A stretch of 64,000 nucleotides of DNA from Herbidospora solisilvae (GTDB lineage Bacteria; Actinomycetota; Actinomycetes; Streptosporangiales; Streptosporangiaceae). The notes beneath the pieces are model-generated. The model did no database searches and was not told where the DNA came from. It worked only from the letters and a program-made list of their open reading frames with translations. The stretch lies in the NCBI RefSeq assembly GCF_009901565.1, contig NZ_WXEW01000010.1, positions 1-64,000 on the forward strand, in the 5' to 3' direction. Below, one piece after another: positions 35,941 to 44,952 of this stretch. The first letter of the stretch is position 1. Each line of letters starts with the position of its first letter. Position numbers and translations under genes: made by a program.

Positions 35941-37127
35941 TGCGTGGTCTCGACGAGCTCGACGTGAAGGGTCGGCGCGTCCTCGTGCGCGCCGACCTGA
36001 ACGTTCCCCTCGACGGGGACGTGATCACCGATGACGGCCGCATCCGCGCCTCGCTCCCGACGATCCGGGAGCTGGCCGGCAAGGGTGCCAAGGTGATCGT
36101 CTGCGCTCACCTGGGCCGTCCCAAGGGCCAGGTCAAGCCGGAGTTCTCGCTGGCCCCCGTGGCGAAGCGGCTCTCCGAGCTGCTGGGCGAGCCGGTCGCC
36201 TTCGCCGCCGACGTGGTCGGCGACTCCGCCCGCGCCACCGTCGCGGCGCTGGAGGAGGGCCAGGTCGCCCTGCTGGAGAACCTGCGCTACGAGCCGGGCG
36301 AGGAGTCCAAGGACGACGCCGCCCGCGCCGAGTTCGCGGCCCGCCTGGCCATGCTCGCCGACCTCTACGTCGGCGACGGCTTCGGAGCGGTCCACCGCAA
36401 GCACGCGTCGGTCTACGACGTGCCCAGGCAGCTTCCCCACGCGGTCGGCGGCCTGATCGCCGCCGAGGTCGACGTGCTGAGGAAGCTGACCGAAGACCCG
36501 GCCCGCCCCTACGCGGTGGTGCTGGGCGGCGCGAAGGTCTCCGACAAGCTGAAGGTCATCGCCAACCTGCTGACCAAGGTCGACCGGCTGCTCATCGGCG
36601 GCGGCATGGCCTACACCTTCCTCAAGGCCCAGGGCTACGAGGTCGGCAAGTCCCTCCTGCAGGAGGAGCAGCTCGACACCGTCCGCGGGTTCCTGAACGA
36701 GGCCGCCTCGCGCGGCGTCGACCTGGTCCTGCCGGTCGACATCCTCGCCGCGACCGAGTTCGCCGAGGACGCCGAGCACGAGGTCGTCGACGCCACCGCC
36801 ATCCCGGCCGACCGGGAGGGCCTGGACATCGGCCCGCGCACCCGCGAGCTGTTCGCCCAGAAGCTGGCCGACGCCGAGACCGTGTTCTGGAACGGCCCGA
36901 TGGGCGTGTTCGAGTTCGAGGCCTTCTCGGGCGGCACCCGCGCCGTCGCCGAGGCGCTCGTGCGCTCCGAGGCGTTCACCGTGGTCGGCGGCGGCGACTC
37001 CGCCGCGGCGGTCCGCAAGCTCGGCCTGCCGGAAGACGGCTTCTCGCACATCTCGACCGGTGGCGGCGCCTCGCTCGAGTACCTCGAGGGCAAGGAACTG
37101 CCCGGCCTGATCGCGCTGGAGGACTGA
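35940..37127 (+). CDS. pgk: Phosphoglycerate kinase
   Basis: 395 residues; the ATG overlaps the last base of gap. [12 protein letters not shown] and [12 protein letters not shown] form the 3-phosphoglycerate site. The C-terminal nucleotide site has [14 protein letters not shown] and [15 protein letters not shown]. Makes ATP and 3-phosphoglycerate. One base separates it from tpiA. Confidence 0.97.
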
Positions 37128-37128
37128 C

Positions 37129-37893
37129 GTGAGCCGCAAGCCGCTCATCGCCGGCAACTGGAAGATGAACAAGAACCACCTTGAGGCGATCAAGCTGGTT
37201 CAGGAACTCGCCTTCTCCCTGACCGACAAGGACTTCGACAAGGTCGAGGTCGCGGTGCTGCCCCCGTTCACCGACCTGCGCAGCGTCCAGACCCTGGTCG
37301 ACGGCGACAAGCTCCGCATCGTCTACGGCGGCCAGGACCTGTCCGCCCACGACGGCGGCGCCTACACCGGGGAGATCTCCGGCGCCATGCTCGGCAAGCT
37401 CGGCTGCACCTTCGTGGCGATCGGCCACTCGGAGCGCCGGCAGTACCACGCCGAGGACGACGCCCTGGTCAACGCCAAGGTCCAGGCGGCCTACCGTCAC
37501 TCGGTGACGCCGATCCTGTGCGTGGGCGAGGGCCTGCCGGTCCGCCAGGCGGGCAACCAGGTCGAGCACACCCTCGCCCAGGTCGACGGCGCCCTCAAGG
37601 GCGTCACGGCCGAGCAGGCGAAGACGATCGTGATCGCTTATGAGCCGGTGTGGGCGATCGGCACCGGCGAGGTCGCCACTCCCGACGACGCTCAGGAGGT
37701 GTGCGGCGCGATCCGCGTGCGACTCGCCGAGCTGTACGACACGGAAGTCGCCGACGCCGTCCGTATCCTTTACGGAGGCTCGGTGAAGTCTGACAACATC
37801 GCGGGGATCATGGCACAGCCCGACGTCGACGGCGCGCTCGTCGGCGGGGCCAGCCTCGACCCGGCGGAGTTCGTGAAGATCTGCCGGTTTTAG
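37129..37893 (+). CDS. tpiA: Triosephosphate isomerase
   Basis: 254 residues from a GTG directly after pgk. The TIM-barrel catalytic set is visible: K13 in GNWKMNKN, histidine in [11 protein letters not shown] near 97, and glutamate in [13 protein letters not shown] near 172. The phosphate loop YGGSVKSDN is present. It interconverts dihydroxyacetone phosphate and glyceraldehyde-3-phosphate. Last gene of gap-pgk-tpiA. Confidence 0.97.
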   Translation: MSRKPLIAGNWKMNKNHLEAIKLVQELAFSLTDKDFDKVEVAVLPPFTDLRSVQTLVDGDKLRIVYGGQDLSAHDGGAYTGEISGAMLGKLGCTFVAIGHSERRQYHAEDDALVNAKVQAAYRHSVTPILCVGEGLPVRQAGNQVEHTLAQVDGALKGVTAEQAKTIVIAYEPVWAIGTGEVATPDDAQEVCGAIRVRLAELYDTEVADAVRILYGGSVKSDNIAGIMAQPDVDGALVGGASLDPAEFVKICRF

Positions 37894-37933
37894 CGCAGAT
37901 GTCGGCCTAGCTGGGTCATTATGGGGGTGCGAC

Positions 37934-37961
37934 TTGACACCAGGTCGTACCCTCATAGAGC
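37934..37961 (+). promoter_or_regulatory. Candidate housekeeping promoter of secG
   Basis: TTGACA at 37934-37939 is a perfect -35. TAGAGC at 37956-37961 follows at 16-base spacing as -10. This would start a transcript about 40 bases before secG. Confidence 0.65.
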
Positions 37962-38009
37962 ACGTTTGAATCGTCATGCCGCTCAGGCGCTATCCGGAAA
38001 AGGTCTACC

Positions 38010-38240
38010 GTGACTATCGGAATCTCCATCGCCCTCATTCTGTCGAGCTGCCTCATGGTGCTGCTGGTTCTGCTCCACAAGGGCAAGGGCGGCGGTCTGA
38101 CGGACATGTTCGGCGGCGGCTTCGCCTCGTCGTTCGGCGGTTCGTCCGTCGTGGAGCGCAACCTTGACCGCCTCACGGTCATCACCGGCGTCGTGTGGTT
38201 CGTCTGCATCATCGCGCTCGGCCTGCTGCTCAAGCCGTAG
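38010..38240 (+). CDS. secG: Preprotein translocase subunit SecG
   Basis: 76 residues from a GTG with AAAGG upstream. Two membrane helices are present (about 3-21 and 55-74). Between them is the conserved loop LLHKGKGGGLTDMFGGG. SecG joins SecY and SecE in the export channel. The location directly after tpiA is conserved in many actinobacteria. Confidence 0.93.
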   Translation: MTIGISIALILSSCLMVLLVLLHKGKGGGLTDMFGGGFASSFGGSSVVERNLDRLTVITGVVWFVCIIALGLLLKP

Positions 38241-38312
38241 CAGCCCCAAGCGTCACATAGGGTTCATTCTCTCCCCGTGTTCCCCGCGGGGCGATCGAGC
38301 GAGGAGTAATCC

Positions 38313-38660
38313 GTGGGTAGTGGCAACGCGATCCGTGGCAGTCGAGTCGGAGCCGGCCCGATGGGCGAGGCCGAGCGCGGCGAGGCGGCCCCCCGAGTGC
38401 GTGTCGCCTTCTGGTGCGCGAATCTTCACGAGACGCGTCCCAGTTTCGCCAGCGACGCGGCCGTCCCGGAGTTCTGGGACTGCCCCCGTTGCGGCCTGCC
38501 CGCGGGTCAGGACCAGGCCAACCCGCCTGCTCCGCCGCGCAACGAGCCCTACAAGACCCACCTTGCCTACGTGAAGGAGCGCCGGAGCGACAAGGACGGC
38601 GCGCAGATCCTCGCGGAGGCGCTGGAGCGGCTGCGTTCCTCCTCGCGTCCGATCTACTAG
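38313..38660 (+). CDS. rbpA: RNA polymerase-binding protein RbpA
   Basis: 115 residues from a GTG behind GAGGAG. The N-terminal tail GSGNAIRGSRVGAGPMGEAE, the core FWCANLHETRPSFASDA and WDCPRCGLPAGQD, and the helix KTHLAYVKERRSDKDGAQIL match RbpA. It binds the principal sigma factor and stabilises the open complex; it is found only in actinobacteria. The 72-bp gap to secG has CATAGGGT near 38256 as a possible -10. Confidence 0.95.
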   Translation: MGSGNAIRGSRVGAGPMGEAERGEAAPRVRVAFWCANLHETRPSFASDAAVPEFWDCPRCGLPAGQDQANPPAPPRNEPYKTHLAYVKERRSDKDGAQILAEALERLRSSSRPIY

Positions 38661-38674
38661 GACTCGCCGAAACG

Positions 38675-38704
38675 GCCCCGCTGCCCTGGCAGCGGGGCTT
38701 TTTC
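38675..38704. terminator. Strong bidirectional terminator between rbpA and the amidohydrolase gene
   Basis: GCCCCGCTG (38675-38683) and CAGCGGGGC (38690-38698) form a perfect 9-bp stem with loop CCCTGG, followed by TTTTTCG. It lies between the stops of two convergent genes. Confidence 0.88.
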
Positions 38705-38709
38705 GTGCG

Positions 38710-40332
38710 TCAGAACACCTGGTCGCCGTCTATGAACGTGGCGCGGACCCTGGTGAGGGCGATCTCCTCGGCCGGCTGGGCGAAGGGGTCGCGGTCGAGC
38801 ACGACCAGGTCGGCCGGGCGGCCGGGTTCGATCACGCCCGCCGGCGACCCGTTGAGCCAGGCGCTTCCCTCCGTGTACGCCGTCATGATCGTGCGCAGGT
38901 CCAGCGCCTGACCGGGGAGGAACGGCTGCGCGGAGTGCCCGGCGTGGTGGGAGCCGGGCGGCTCGACCCGGTTGACCGCGACGTGCATGCCCTCAAGGGG
39001 GTCGGCCGACGACACCGGCCAGTCGGAGCCCGCCGCCAGGCGCGCGCCGGAGGCGACCAGGTCGCCGAACGGATACTGCCACGACGACCGGGGCTCGCCC
39101 AGGTAGGGCAGGGTGAGCTCGTCCATCTGCGGGCTGTGGGCGGCCCACAGCGGCTGGAGGTTGGCCACCGCGCCGAGCTTGGCGAACCGGGGCACGTCGT
39201 CGGGGGTGATGATCTGGAGGTGGGCGACGTGGTGGCGGTTGGCGGGGTCGGTGCCCTCCAGGGAGTCGAGCACCTCCCTGACGGCGCGCTCGCCGATGGC
39301 GTGGAAGTGCACCTGGAAGCCCAGCGCGTCGAGTTCGCGGACGTAGCCCTTCAGGAGCTCCGGATCCACGTAGGAAAGGCCCGTTCCGCCGCAGTGACAT
39401 CCGATCTCATCCCGGCTTTTGAGATCGGGCTGGCAGTAGGGCTCGATCACCGCCGCGGTGAAGTTCTCGGCGATGCCGTCCTGCATGATCTTGACGGCCC
39501 CGGCGCGGAACCTCTCCAGCCCCGCCGCCGAGGCGCGGCGCTCGACCAGTGACGGGATCTGCTCGGCGCCCCGCGTGCGGTCCCACCACAACGCCGCCAC
39601 CACGCGGGCCTTCAGCAGGCCCCTTCCCGCCACCGACAGGTAGGTGGGGAGCTGGTCGTCGGAGCCGGCGTAGGAGCCGACGATGGCGTCCTGCCAGCCG
39701 GTGATGCCCAGGGAGAACAGGTGCCGCTGGGCGTCCAGCAGCGCGGCCTCCTGGTCGGCGGCGGTGGGGCGGGGGGTGAGCAGGCCGACCAGGTCCATCG
39801 CGCCCTCGTGCAGGACGCCGGTCGGGGTGCCGTCGGGGTCGCGTTCGATGCGGCCGTCGGCGGGGTCGGGGGTGTCCTTGGTGATGCCCGCCCGTTCCAG
39901 GGCCCGCGTGTTGACCCAGGCCGCGTGGTGGTCGCGCTGGATCAGGTAGGCCGGGCGGTCGAGGAAGTCGAGCTGCTCACGCCGGGGGAGACCGCCGGGG
40001 AAGGCGGCCATGTCCCAGCCGCCGCCCTGGATCCACTCGCGGTCGGGGTGGGCGGCGGCGTACTCGGCGATCTCCTGGAGGTAGGCGTCGAGGCCGTACA
40101 CCTCCGACAGTTCGCACAACGCGCGTTCGAGGCCGGCCTGGACCGGGTGGACGTGGCTGTCGGTGAAGCCGGGCGTGAGCAGGCCGCCGGCCAGGTCGAA
40201 CGGCTCCGCGGCCGGGGTGGCGACCTCGTCGGTCGCGCCCACGGCGGCGATGACTCCGTCGCGGACCAGCGCCGCTTCGGCGAAGCCGCCGGGGGTGAGG
40301 ACGCGGCCTCCGTGGAACAGGGTCTCGGTCAA
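38710..40332 (-). CDS. Amidohydrolase-3 (YtcJ-like) family protein
   Basis: 540 residues from a TTG 1 base after the stop of the oxidase gene. The metal-dependent amidohydrolase pattern is seen: LLTPGFTDSHVHPVQAG with the HxH site, AVKIMQDGIAE with the lysine/metal bridge, QVHFHAIGERAV, and AAGSDWPVSSADPLEG with the final aspartate. YtcJ-type enzymes hydrolyse C-N bonds in small substrates such as formamides. Substrate unknown. Translational coupling with the upstream FAD oxidase suggests a common catabolic task. Confidence 0.87.
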   Translation of the reverse strand: MTETLFHGGRVLTPGGFAEAALVRDGVIAAVGATDEVATPAAEPFDLAGGLLTPGFTDSHVHPVQAGLERALCELSEVYGLDAYLQEIAEYAAAHPDREWIQGGGWDMAAFPGGLPRREQLDFLDRPAYLIQRDHHAAWVNTRALERAGITKDTPDPADGRIERDPDGTPTGVLHEGAMDLVGLLTPRPTAADQEAALLDAQRHLFSLGITGWQDAIVGSYAGSDDQLPTYLSVAGRGLLKARVVAALWWDRTRGAEQIPSLVERRASAAGLERFRAGAVKIMQDGIAENFTAAVIEPYCQPDLKSRDEIGCHCGGTGLSYVDPELLKGYVRELDALGFQVHFHAIGERAVREVLDSLEGTDPANRHHVAHLQIITPDDVPRFAKLGAVANLQPLWAAHSPQMDELTLPYLGEPRSSWQYPFGDLVASGARLAAGSDWPVSSADPLEGMHVAVNRVEPPGSHHAGHSAQPFLPGQALDLRTIMTAYTEGSAWLNGSPAGVIEPGRPADLVVLDRDPFAQPAEEIALTRVRATFIDGDQVF

Positions 40333-40333
40333 T

Positions 40334-41722
40334 TCAGTGTCCTGTGATCTTGTCGGCGATTCTGGCCAGCACGGACGTGCGGGGCACGCCCCCGGACTCC
40401 CGGGCGTCGGCGAGCCGGTAGAGACGGTACATCGCGTGCACCCCCGTCCAGCGCAGGGGTTCGGGCTCCCATTTGCGCACCCTGCGGCCCACCCAGGGCA
40501 GCGCGGTCAGGTCGGTCTCGCGGCCGAGCACCAGGTCGCGCAGGGTCCGCCCGGCGAGGTTGGTCGCGGTGACGCCGTGGCCGGTGTAGCCGCCGGCCCA
40601 GCCGAGGCCGGTCGAACGGTCCAGCCCGACGGTGGCGCACCAGTCGCGCGGCACGCCCAACACCCCCGACCAGGCGTGCGCGACCCTGGTCGAGCGGGCG
40701 GCGGGGAAGAAGCCGAGCAGCAGGCTCCAGAGGGCGTCGACGGTCCAGCCGTGGGTGTGGCCCCGGTCGTCGACCCGGGAGCCGTAGAGGTAGGGGCGGC
40801 CCCGGCCGCCGAAGGCGATGCGGTCGTCGGCGGTGCGCTGGGCGTACATGTAGTAGTGGGCGAAGTCGCCGAGCAGTTCACGGCCCTGCCAGCCGACCTC
40901 GTCCCAGAAGCTCGGGGGGAGCGGCTCGGTGACGATCATGGAGCTGTTCATCGGGAGCCAGTCGCGGTGGTTGTCCTTCAGCGTCGCGGTGAACCCCTCG
41001 GTGCAGCGGAGGATCACGTCGGCGCGGACCGTGCCCCGCGCCGTCGTCACCTGGCCGGGCGCGATCCCGGTCACCTCGGTGCCCTCGTAGAGCTCCACCC
41101 CCAGGTTCTGTACGACCTCCGCCAGCCCCCTGGCCAGCTTCGCCGGCTGCACCCGCGCACAGTGAGGGCTCCAGGAGGCCGTCAGGGCGCCCTCGACCCG
41201 GATGCGCTCGCCGACCGGCACCACCGACACGTCCTCGGGGCTCCAGCCCCAGGCGTACTGCGCCTCGACCTCCTGCTCCAGGCGCAGCGCCTGCGCGGGG
41301 GTCCGGGCGACGTTGACGACGCCGCCCTTCACCACGTCGGCGTCGACGCCCTCGGCCGCGCAGACGGAGATGACCTCGTCGACGGCGGTGAACAGCTCCC
41401 GCTGGAAGGCCCGCGCGGCCTCGGCGCCGTGGGTCTTGGCGTAGCGCCGGGGGCTGCCGGGCAGCAGCCCGGCCAGCCAGCCGCCGTTGCGGCCCGAGGC
41501 GCCGAACCCGGCGAACTCCTTCTCCAGGACCACGACGTGCAGCGACGGGTCGGCCTTGACCAGGTAGTAGGCCGTCCACAGGCCCGTGTAGCCGCCCCCG
41601 ACGATCGCCACGTCGGCCCGCAGGTCGCCGCCGAGGCGGCGGGCGGGCTCGGGGACGCCGAGCGCCCGATACCAGTAGGAGACGTCACCGTTGGCGAAGG
41701 AATCGGAGAGCGGAGCGTTCAT
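40334..41722 (-). CDS. FAD-dependent oxidoreductase (DAO/PuuB-like)
   Basis: 462 residues, ATG behind AGGATT. DVAIVGGGYTGLWTAYYL near 38 is the FAD Rossmann motif, and FGASGRNGGWLAG follows as in gamma-glutamylputrescine oxidase and related amine oxidases. The C-terminal WAGGYTGHGVTATNLAG closes the FAD site. It probably oxidises a secondary amine or amino acid derivative. It is the first gene of a two-gene unit with the amidohydrolase. Confidence 0.88.
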   Translation of the reverse strand: MNAPLSDSFANGDVSYWYRALGVPEPARRLGGDLRADVAIVGGGYTGLWTAYYLVKADPSLHVVVLEKEFAGFGASGRNGGWLAGLLPGSPRRYAKTHGAEAARAFQRELFTAVDEVISVCAAEGVDADVVKGGVVNVARTPAQALRLEQEVEAQYAWGWSPEDVSVVPVGERIRVEGALTASWSPHCARVQPAKLARGLAEVVQNLGVELYEGTEVTGIAPGQVTTARGTVRADVILRCTEGFTATLKDNHRDWLPMNSSMIVTEPLPPSFWDEVGWQGRELLGDFAHYYMYAQRTADDRIAFGGRGRPYLYGSRVDDRGHTHGWTVDALWSLLLGFFPAARSTRVAHAWSGVLGVPRDWCATVGLDRSTGLGWAGGYTGHGVTATNLAGRTLRDLVLGRETDLTALPWVGRRVRKWEPEPLRWTGVHAMYRLYRLADARESGGVPRTSVLARIADKITGH

Positions 41723-41911
41723 AGGGGCAATCCTGCTCTATCCGTCACCGACGCCGCATCTCACGACGGAACACGTCGTCGTGGACGGTATTAAGCCCCG
41801 TTATGCGAAGTCTTAACAGAATTTGTCATGACGAAACGGATGGCACACCGTCATGTAGCAAATGCGTAACAACGCTCCCTCAGGCTGAGACGCAGCGGAG
41901 GGAGAGATGTT

Positions 41912-42943
41912 ATGGGGTTTCTGCGGATCAGGACGACGGTCGACGAACGTCCCGGGCGGCTGGCGTCACTGGCGTCGGCGCTCGCGGCCAAGGGCGGCAA
42001 CATCCTCGGCCTGTCCGTGCAACCCGACTCCGACGGCACCGTCGACGAGTTCATCGCCGACATCCCGGCCTCGGCGGACGACGTGCGGGTCGCCCTCGAG
42101 GAGGCCGGCGGCCGGCGCGTCAGGGTCGTTCCGGCGACCGCCCACGAGCTGACCGACGAGCCGACGCGGGTGCTGCTGCTGGCCGCGCGGCTGCGGGCGA
42201 TGCCGTGGCGGCTCCCGGAGATCCTCGGCGACCTGCTCCGCGCCGACGACGCCCGCTGGGTGTTCGGCGCCGTGAAGGGCGAACTGCCCGACCCCACCCT
42301 GCTCGTGGTGCCGGTGGCGCAGCGCCGGTCGATCCGGCTGCGACGGACCGGCCTGCCCTTCACCATGACCGAGGCGGCCCGCGCCGCCGCGCTGGTCCGG
42401 CTGGCCCAGCCGCCGGCCGACCCCGTCTCGGCCGAGCGCGACCTCACGCTGACCGACGGGACGCGGGTGCGCGTCGAGTCACTGGCCCCGATCTACCGCG
42501 AGGCCGTACGCGACCTGCACGAACGCTGCTCCCCGGAGACCCGCAGGTTCCGTTACTTCACCGCGGCCCCCAGCCTGCCCCCGCGGGTCTTCGACCGGCT
42601 CTGCGACCGGTCGAAGGGCCACTCGCTGGTGGCCGGGCACGACGGCCAGGTGGTCGCGCTGGCCAGCCTGAACTTCGGCGCCGAGCCCGGCACCGCCGAG
42701 TTCACCCTCCTCGTCGAGGACCGCTGGCAGGGCCGCGGCCTCGGGGCCGCCCTGACCCGGATGCTGCTGGAGGAGGCCCGTGACCTGGGCCTGGCCGAAG
42801 TGCGGGCCACGCTCCTGTCCGACAACGCGCGCATGCGGAGTCTGCTGATCTCCCTCGGCGCCACGCTCGGCTACACCGAGGACCCCGGTGTGGTCGAGGC
42901 GCGGATCGCCGTGGGTGTGCTGGCGCCGGTCGTCCCGGCCTAG
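41912..42943 (+). CDS. ACT domain fused to GNAT acetyltransferase
   Basis: 343 residues from ATG 41912 with GGAGGG upstream; an ATG at 41907 is out of frame. Residues 1-75 are an ACT domain (IRTTVDERPGRLASLASALA, then NILGLSVQPD), which usually binds an amino acid. Residues about 185-330 are a GNAT domain (LLVEDRWQGRGLGAALTRML with the acetyl-CoA loop RGLG). The pair suggests acetylation controlled by a small ligand; the target is unknown. It diverges from the FAD oxidase gene; the 189-bp gap holds the promoters and an inverted GTCATGAC motif near 41827-41834. Confidence 0.88.
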   Translation: MGFLRIRTTVDERPGRLASLASALAAKGGNILGLSVQPDSDGTVDEFIADIPASADDVRVALEEAGGRRVRVVPATAHELTDEPTRVLLLAARLRAMPWRLPEILGDLLRADDARWVFGAVKGELPDPTLLVVPVAQRRSIRLRRTGLPFTMTEAARAAALVRLAQPPADPVSAERDLTLTDGTRVRVESLAPIYREAVRDLHERCSPETRRFRYFTAAPSLPPRVFDRLCDRSKGHSLVAGHDGQVVALASLNFGAEPGTAEFTLLVEDRWQGRGLGAALTRMLLEEARDLGLAEVRATLLSDNARMRSLLISLGATLGYTEDPGVVEARIAVGVLAPVVPA

Positions 42944-42958
42944 ACCGCGCCACACGAA

Positions 42959-42999
42959 CATTCCGGTCCGGGGCGGCTCAGGGGCCCCGGACCGGAATG
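42959..42999. terminator. Strong bidirectional hairpin
   Basis: CATTCCGGTCCGGGG (42959-42973) and CCCCGGACCGGAATG (42985-42999) are a perfect 15-bp stem with an 11-base loop. It lies between the ACT-GNAT stop and the stop of the convergent Clp_N gene, touching the latter. Confidence 0.82.
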
Positions 43000-43000
43000 A

Positions 43001-43621
43001 TCACTTGCCCGGGTCGGGCGGCGCGCCCATCGCGTCGAGCCGCCGGTGGAGGCTTTCGAGGCTCTCCAGGATCTTCTTCATGGTGTGACGGTCCTCGCCG
43101 TGACGGCGGAGGGTGGCCTGGATCATGCGGTCGCCCGGATCGGTCAGCCGGTCGATGATGGAACGGTCCTTCGCGCCCTGGGCGGTCATGCGCCGTTCGA
43201 GCGCGTCCCCGACGACTTCGGGCGGGACCCCGCACTCGGCGAGCGCGTGCAGGGCGATCCCATCGCCCTCCCGGAGGGTGGCGAGCAGGACGTGCTCGGT
43301 GCTGACGTACCTGTCGTCGCGCCGCATGGCCTCACGGAGCGCCAGTTCGAGGATCTTCTTCGCGCGTGGGGTGAAGGGGATGTGGGCGGTCTCGCCCGGG
43401 GGTGGGGAGCCCGGCTCGCCGATGAGGCGGGCGACGGCGGCCCGTACGTGCTCGGCGTCGGCCTGGCACTCGGTGAGCGCCTGGGCGGCCAGGCCGTGGC
43501 CCTCCCTGATGAGCCCGAGCAGGATGTGCTCGGTGCCGAGGTGACGGTGGCCCAGGTGGCGGGCCTCTTCGCCGGCGAGCATGATCACTTGGCGGGCGCG
43601 GTCGGTGAAACGCTCGAACAC
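43001..43621 (-). CDS. Stand-alone double Clp_N domain protein
   Basis: 206 residues from a GTG. It is two tandem Clp N-domains: FTDRARQVIMLAGEEARHLG with HLGTEHILLGLIREG (about 5-40), and FTPRAKKILELALREA with YVSTEHVLLATLREG (about 82-120). No AAA+ module follows, in contrast with ClpC of about 840 residues. The tail (about 150-206) is helical. Such proteins (ClpS-like or ClpC N-domain homologues) may act as decoys or adaptors of ClpC, or bind arginine-phosphorylated or damaged proteins. The real ClpC is elsewhere. Confidence 0.87.
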   Translation of the reverse strand: MFERFTDRARQVIMLAGEEARHLGHRHLGTEHILLGLIREGHGLAAQALTECQADAEHVRAAVARLIGEPGSPPPGETAHIPFTPRAKKILELALREAMRRDDRYVSTEHVLLATLREGDGIALHALAECGVPPEVVGDALERRMTAQGAKDRSIIDRLTDPGDRMIQATLRRHGEDRHTMKKILESLESLHRRLDAMGAPPDPGK

Positions 43622-43669
43622 GGGTTTCCTCCGTGTCGTTTCCGTGGGGAGTATGGGGGACTGCCCCCA

Positions 43670-44176
43670 CTATGCGCCGGAAACGGCGGGAGCGCGAAGC
43701 GTGTAGACGTGGACCGGCCCGTGCTCGCCCCTGCGGGTCCGGGTGCGGATCATGCCCAGCTTCTCGGCCAGCCGCTGGGAGGCGGTGTTGGCGGCGTCGG
43801 TCTCGGCCACCACCTCGGGCGCGCCCCGGTCCTCGAAGGCGAACCTCACCACCAGGCGGGCCGCCTCCAAGGCCAGCCCCTTCCCCTGCCACCTCGGATC
43901 TACGCTGTAAAGGAGCTCGGCCGCGTGATCGTCGGTGGTGCGCAGCCCGCACACCCCGATCTCGTGGCCGACGACGATCGCCCACAGGCCGTAGCCGTGG
44001 GAGGCGAAGTCGTCGCGGCTGTCGCCGACGATCTCGGCCACCAGCTCCACCGGCACCAGCGCGTCGTCGAAGAGGTGCCGCCGCACGCTCGGCTCGTTCC
44101 AGTGCACCAGCAGCCAGGGGGCGTCCGACGGGGTGATCGGGCGGAGCGTCAGCCGGTCTCCGCGCAACTCGGTCAT
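43670..44176 (-). CDS. GNAT acetyltransferase (RimJ/RimL type)
   Basis: 168 residues, ATG start. RLTLRPITPSDAPWLLVHWN is the usual opening, and SVDPRWQGKGLALEAARLVV with QGKG carries the acetyl-CoA loop. NTASQRLAEKLGM is the closing N-x-x-S-x-R-x-x-EKxGF block. The substrate could be a protein N-terminus or small amine. It lies 48 bp upstream of the Clp_N gene in the same direction. Confidence 0.88.
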   Translation of the reverse strand: MTELRGDRLTLRPITPSDAPWLLVHWNEPSVRRHLFDDALVPVELVAEIVGDSRDDFASHGYGLWAIVVGHEIGVCGLRTTDDHAAELLYSVDPRWQGKGLALEAARLVVRFAFEDRGAPEVVAETDAANTASQRLAEKLGMIRTRTRRGEHGPVHVYTLRAPAVSGA

Positions 44177-44199
44177 GCGGGCCAGGGTATGACCTCTCC

Positions 44200-44952
44200 G
44201 TGAACCGTGAAGAGGCCGCCGACCGGCTTTACGCCCTGCCCCCGGCGGAGTTCACCGCCGCGCGCAACCGGCTCGTCAAGGAGACCGGCGACAAGGAGAT
44301 CGGCAAGCTGCGCAAGCCCACGGTGCTGGCGTGGGCGGTCAACCAGGTGGTGCGCTCGCACCCCGCCGAGATCGACGAGCTCCTGGCCGTGGGGGAGGAG
44401 CTGCGGGCCGCCTGGGCCTCCGGCGACGGCGACGCCCTGGCCGCGCTCGGCCCGCGCCGCTCCGCCGCCGTCGCGGCGGTCTCCCGCCTGGTGCTGAAGG
44501 CCGCCTCCGGCCGGTTGACCTCGACGGTGGAACTGGAGCAGACCCTCGACGCCGCCGTGGTCGACGCCGACGCGGCCGCCCGGGTCCGCTCCGGGCGGCT
44601 GGCGGGGGCGCTGAGCTACAGCGGCTTCGTGCCCACCGCGGTCCCGCCCTCCGCTCCGGCCCGCCGCAGGCCCGCCGCCCCCGATCCGTCGGCCCGCGCC
44701 GAGGCCGAGGCGGCCGTGGACAGGGCGCGGGACCGCCACGCGGAGTGGGCCGGCCAGCTCGCGTCCGCCGTCGCGGAGCGCGACGAGGCGCTCGACGCCG
44801 TCGCCGAGGCCGAGCGCGCCCTGACCGAGGCGCGGAGACGGGCGTCGGCGTGCGAACAGCGCTACGACGTCGTCAGGAAGGAGGAGGCCAGGGCCCGGCG
44901 GGCGCTCACCGACGCCGAGCAGGCGCTGAGACGCGCCTCTACGGGCAGATGA
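44200..44952 (+). CDS. Hypothetical protein with C-terminal coiled coil
   Basis: 250 residues from a GTG that is 23 bp from the divergent GNAT start. The N-terminal half (about 1-140) opens ADRLYALPPAEFTAARNRLV and has KPTVLAWAVNQVVR, a pattern common in actinomycete proteins of unknown role. From about 165 it is a long A/E/R-rich coiled coil. Its last 14 bases overlap the end of the convergent quinone oxidoreductase gene. Function unknown. Confidence 0.72.
   Translation: MNREEAADRLYALPPAEFTAARNRLVKETGDKEIGKLRKPTVLAWAVNQVVRSHPAEIDELLAVGEELRAAWASGDGDALAALGPRRSAAVAAVSRLVLKAASGRLTSTVELEQTLDAAVVDADAAARVRSGRLAGALSYSGFVPTAVPPSAPARRRPAAPDPSARAEAEAAVDRARDRHAEWAGQLASAVAERDEALDAVAEAERALTEARRRASACEQRYDVVRKEEARARRALTDAEQALRRASTGR

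Noticed and set aside
41907-42152. ATG at 41907 closer to the ribosome site than 41912
   Set aside because: It opens an 81-codon frame that is out of register with the clear ACT-GNAT protein.
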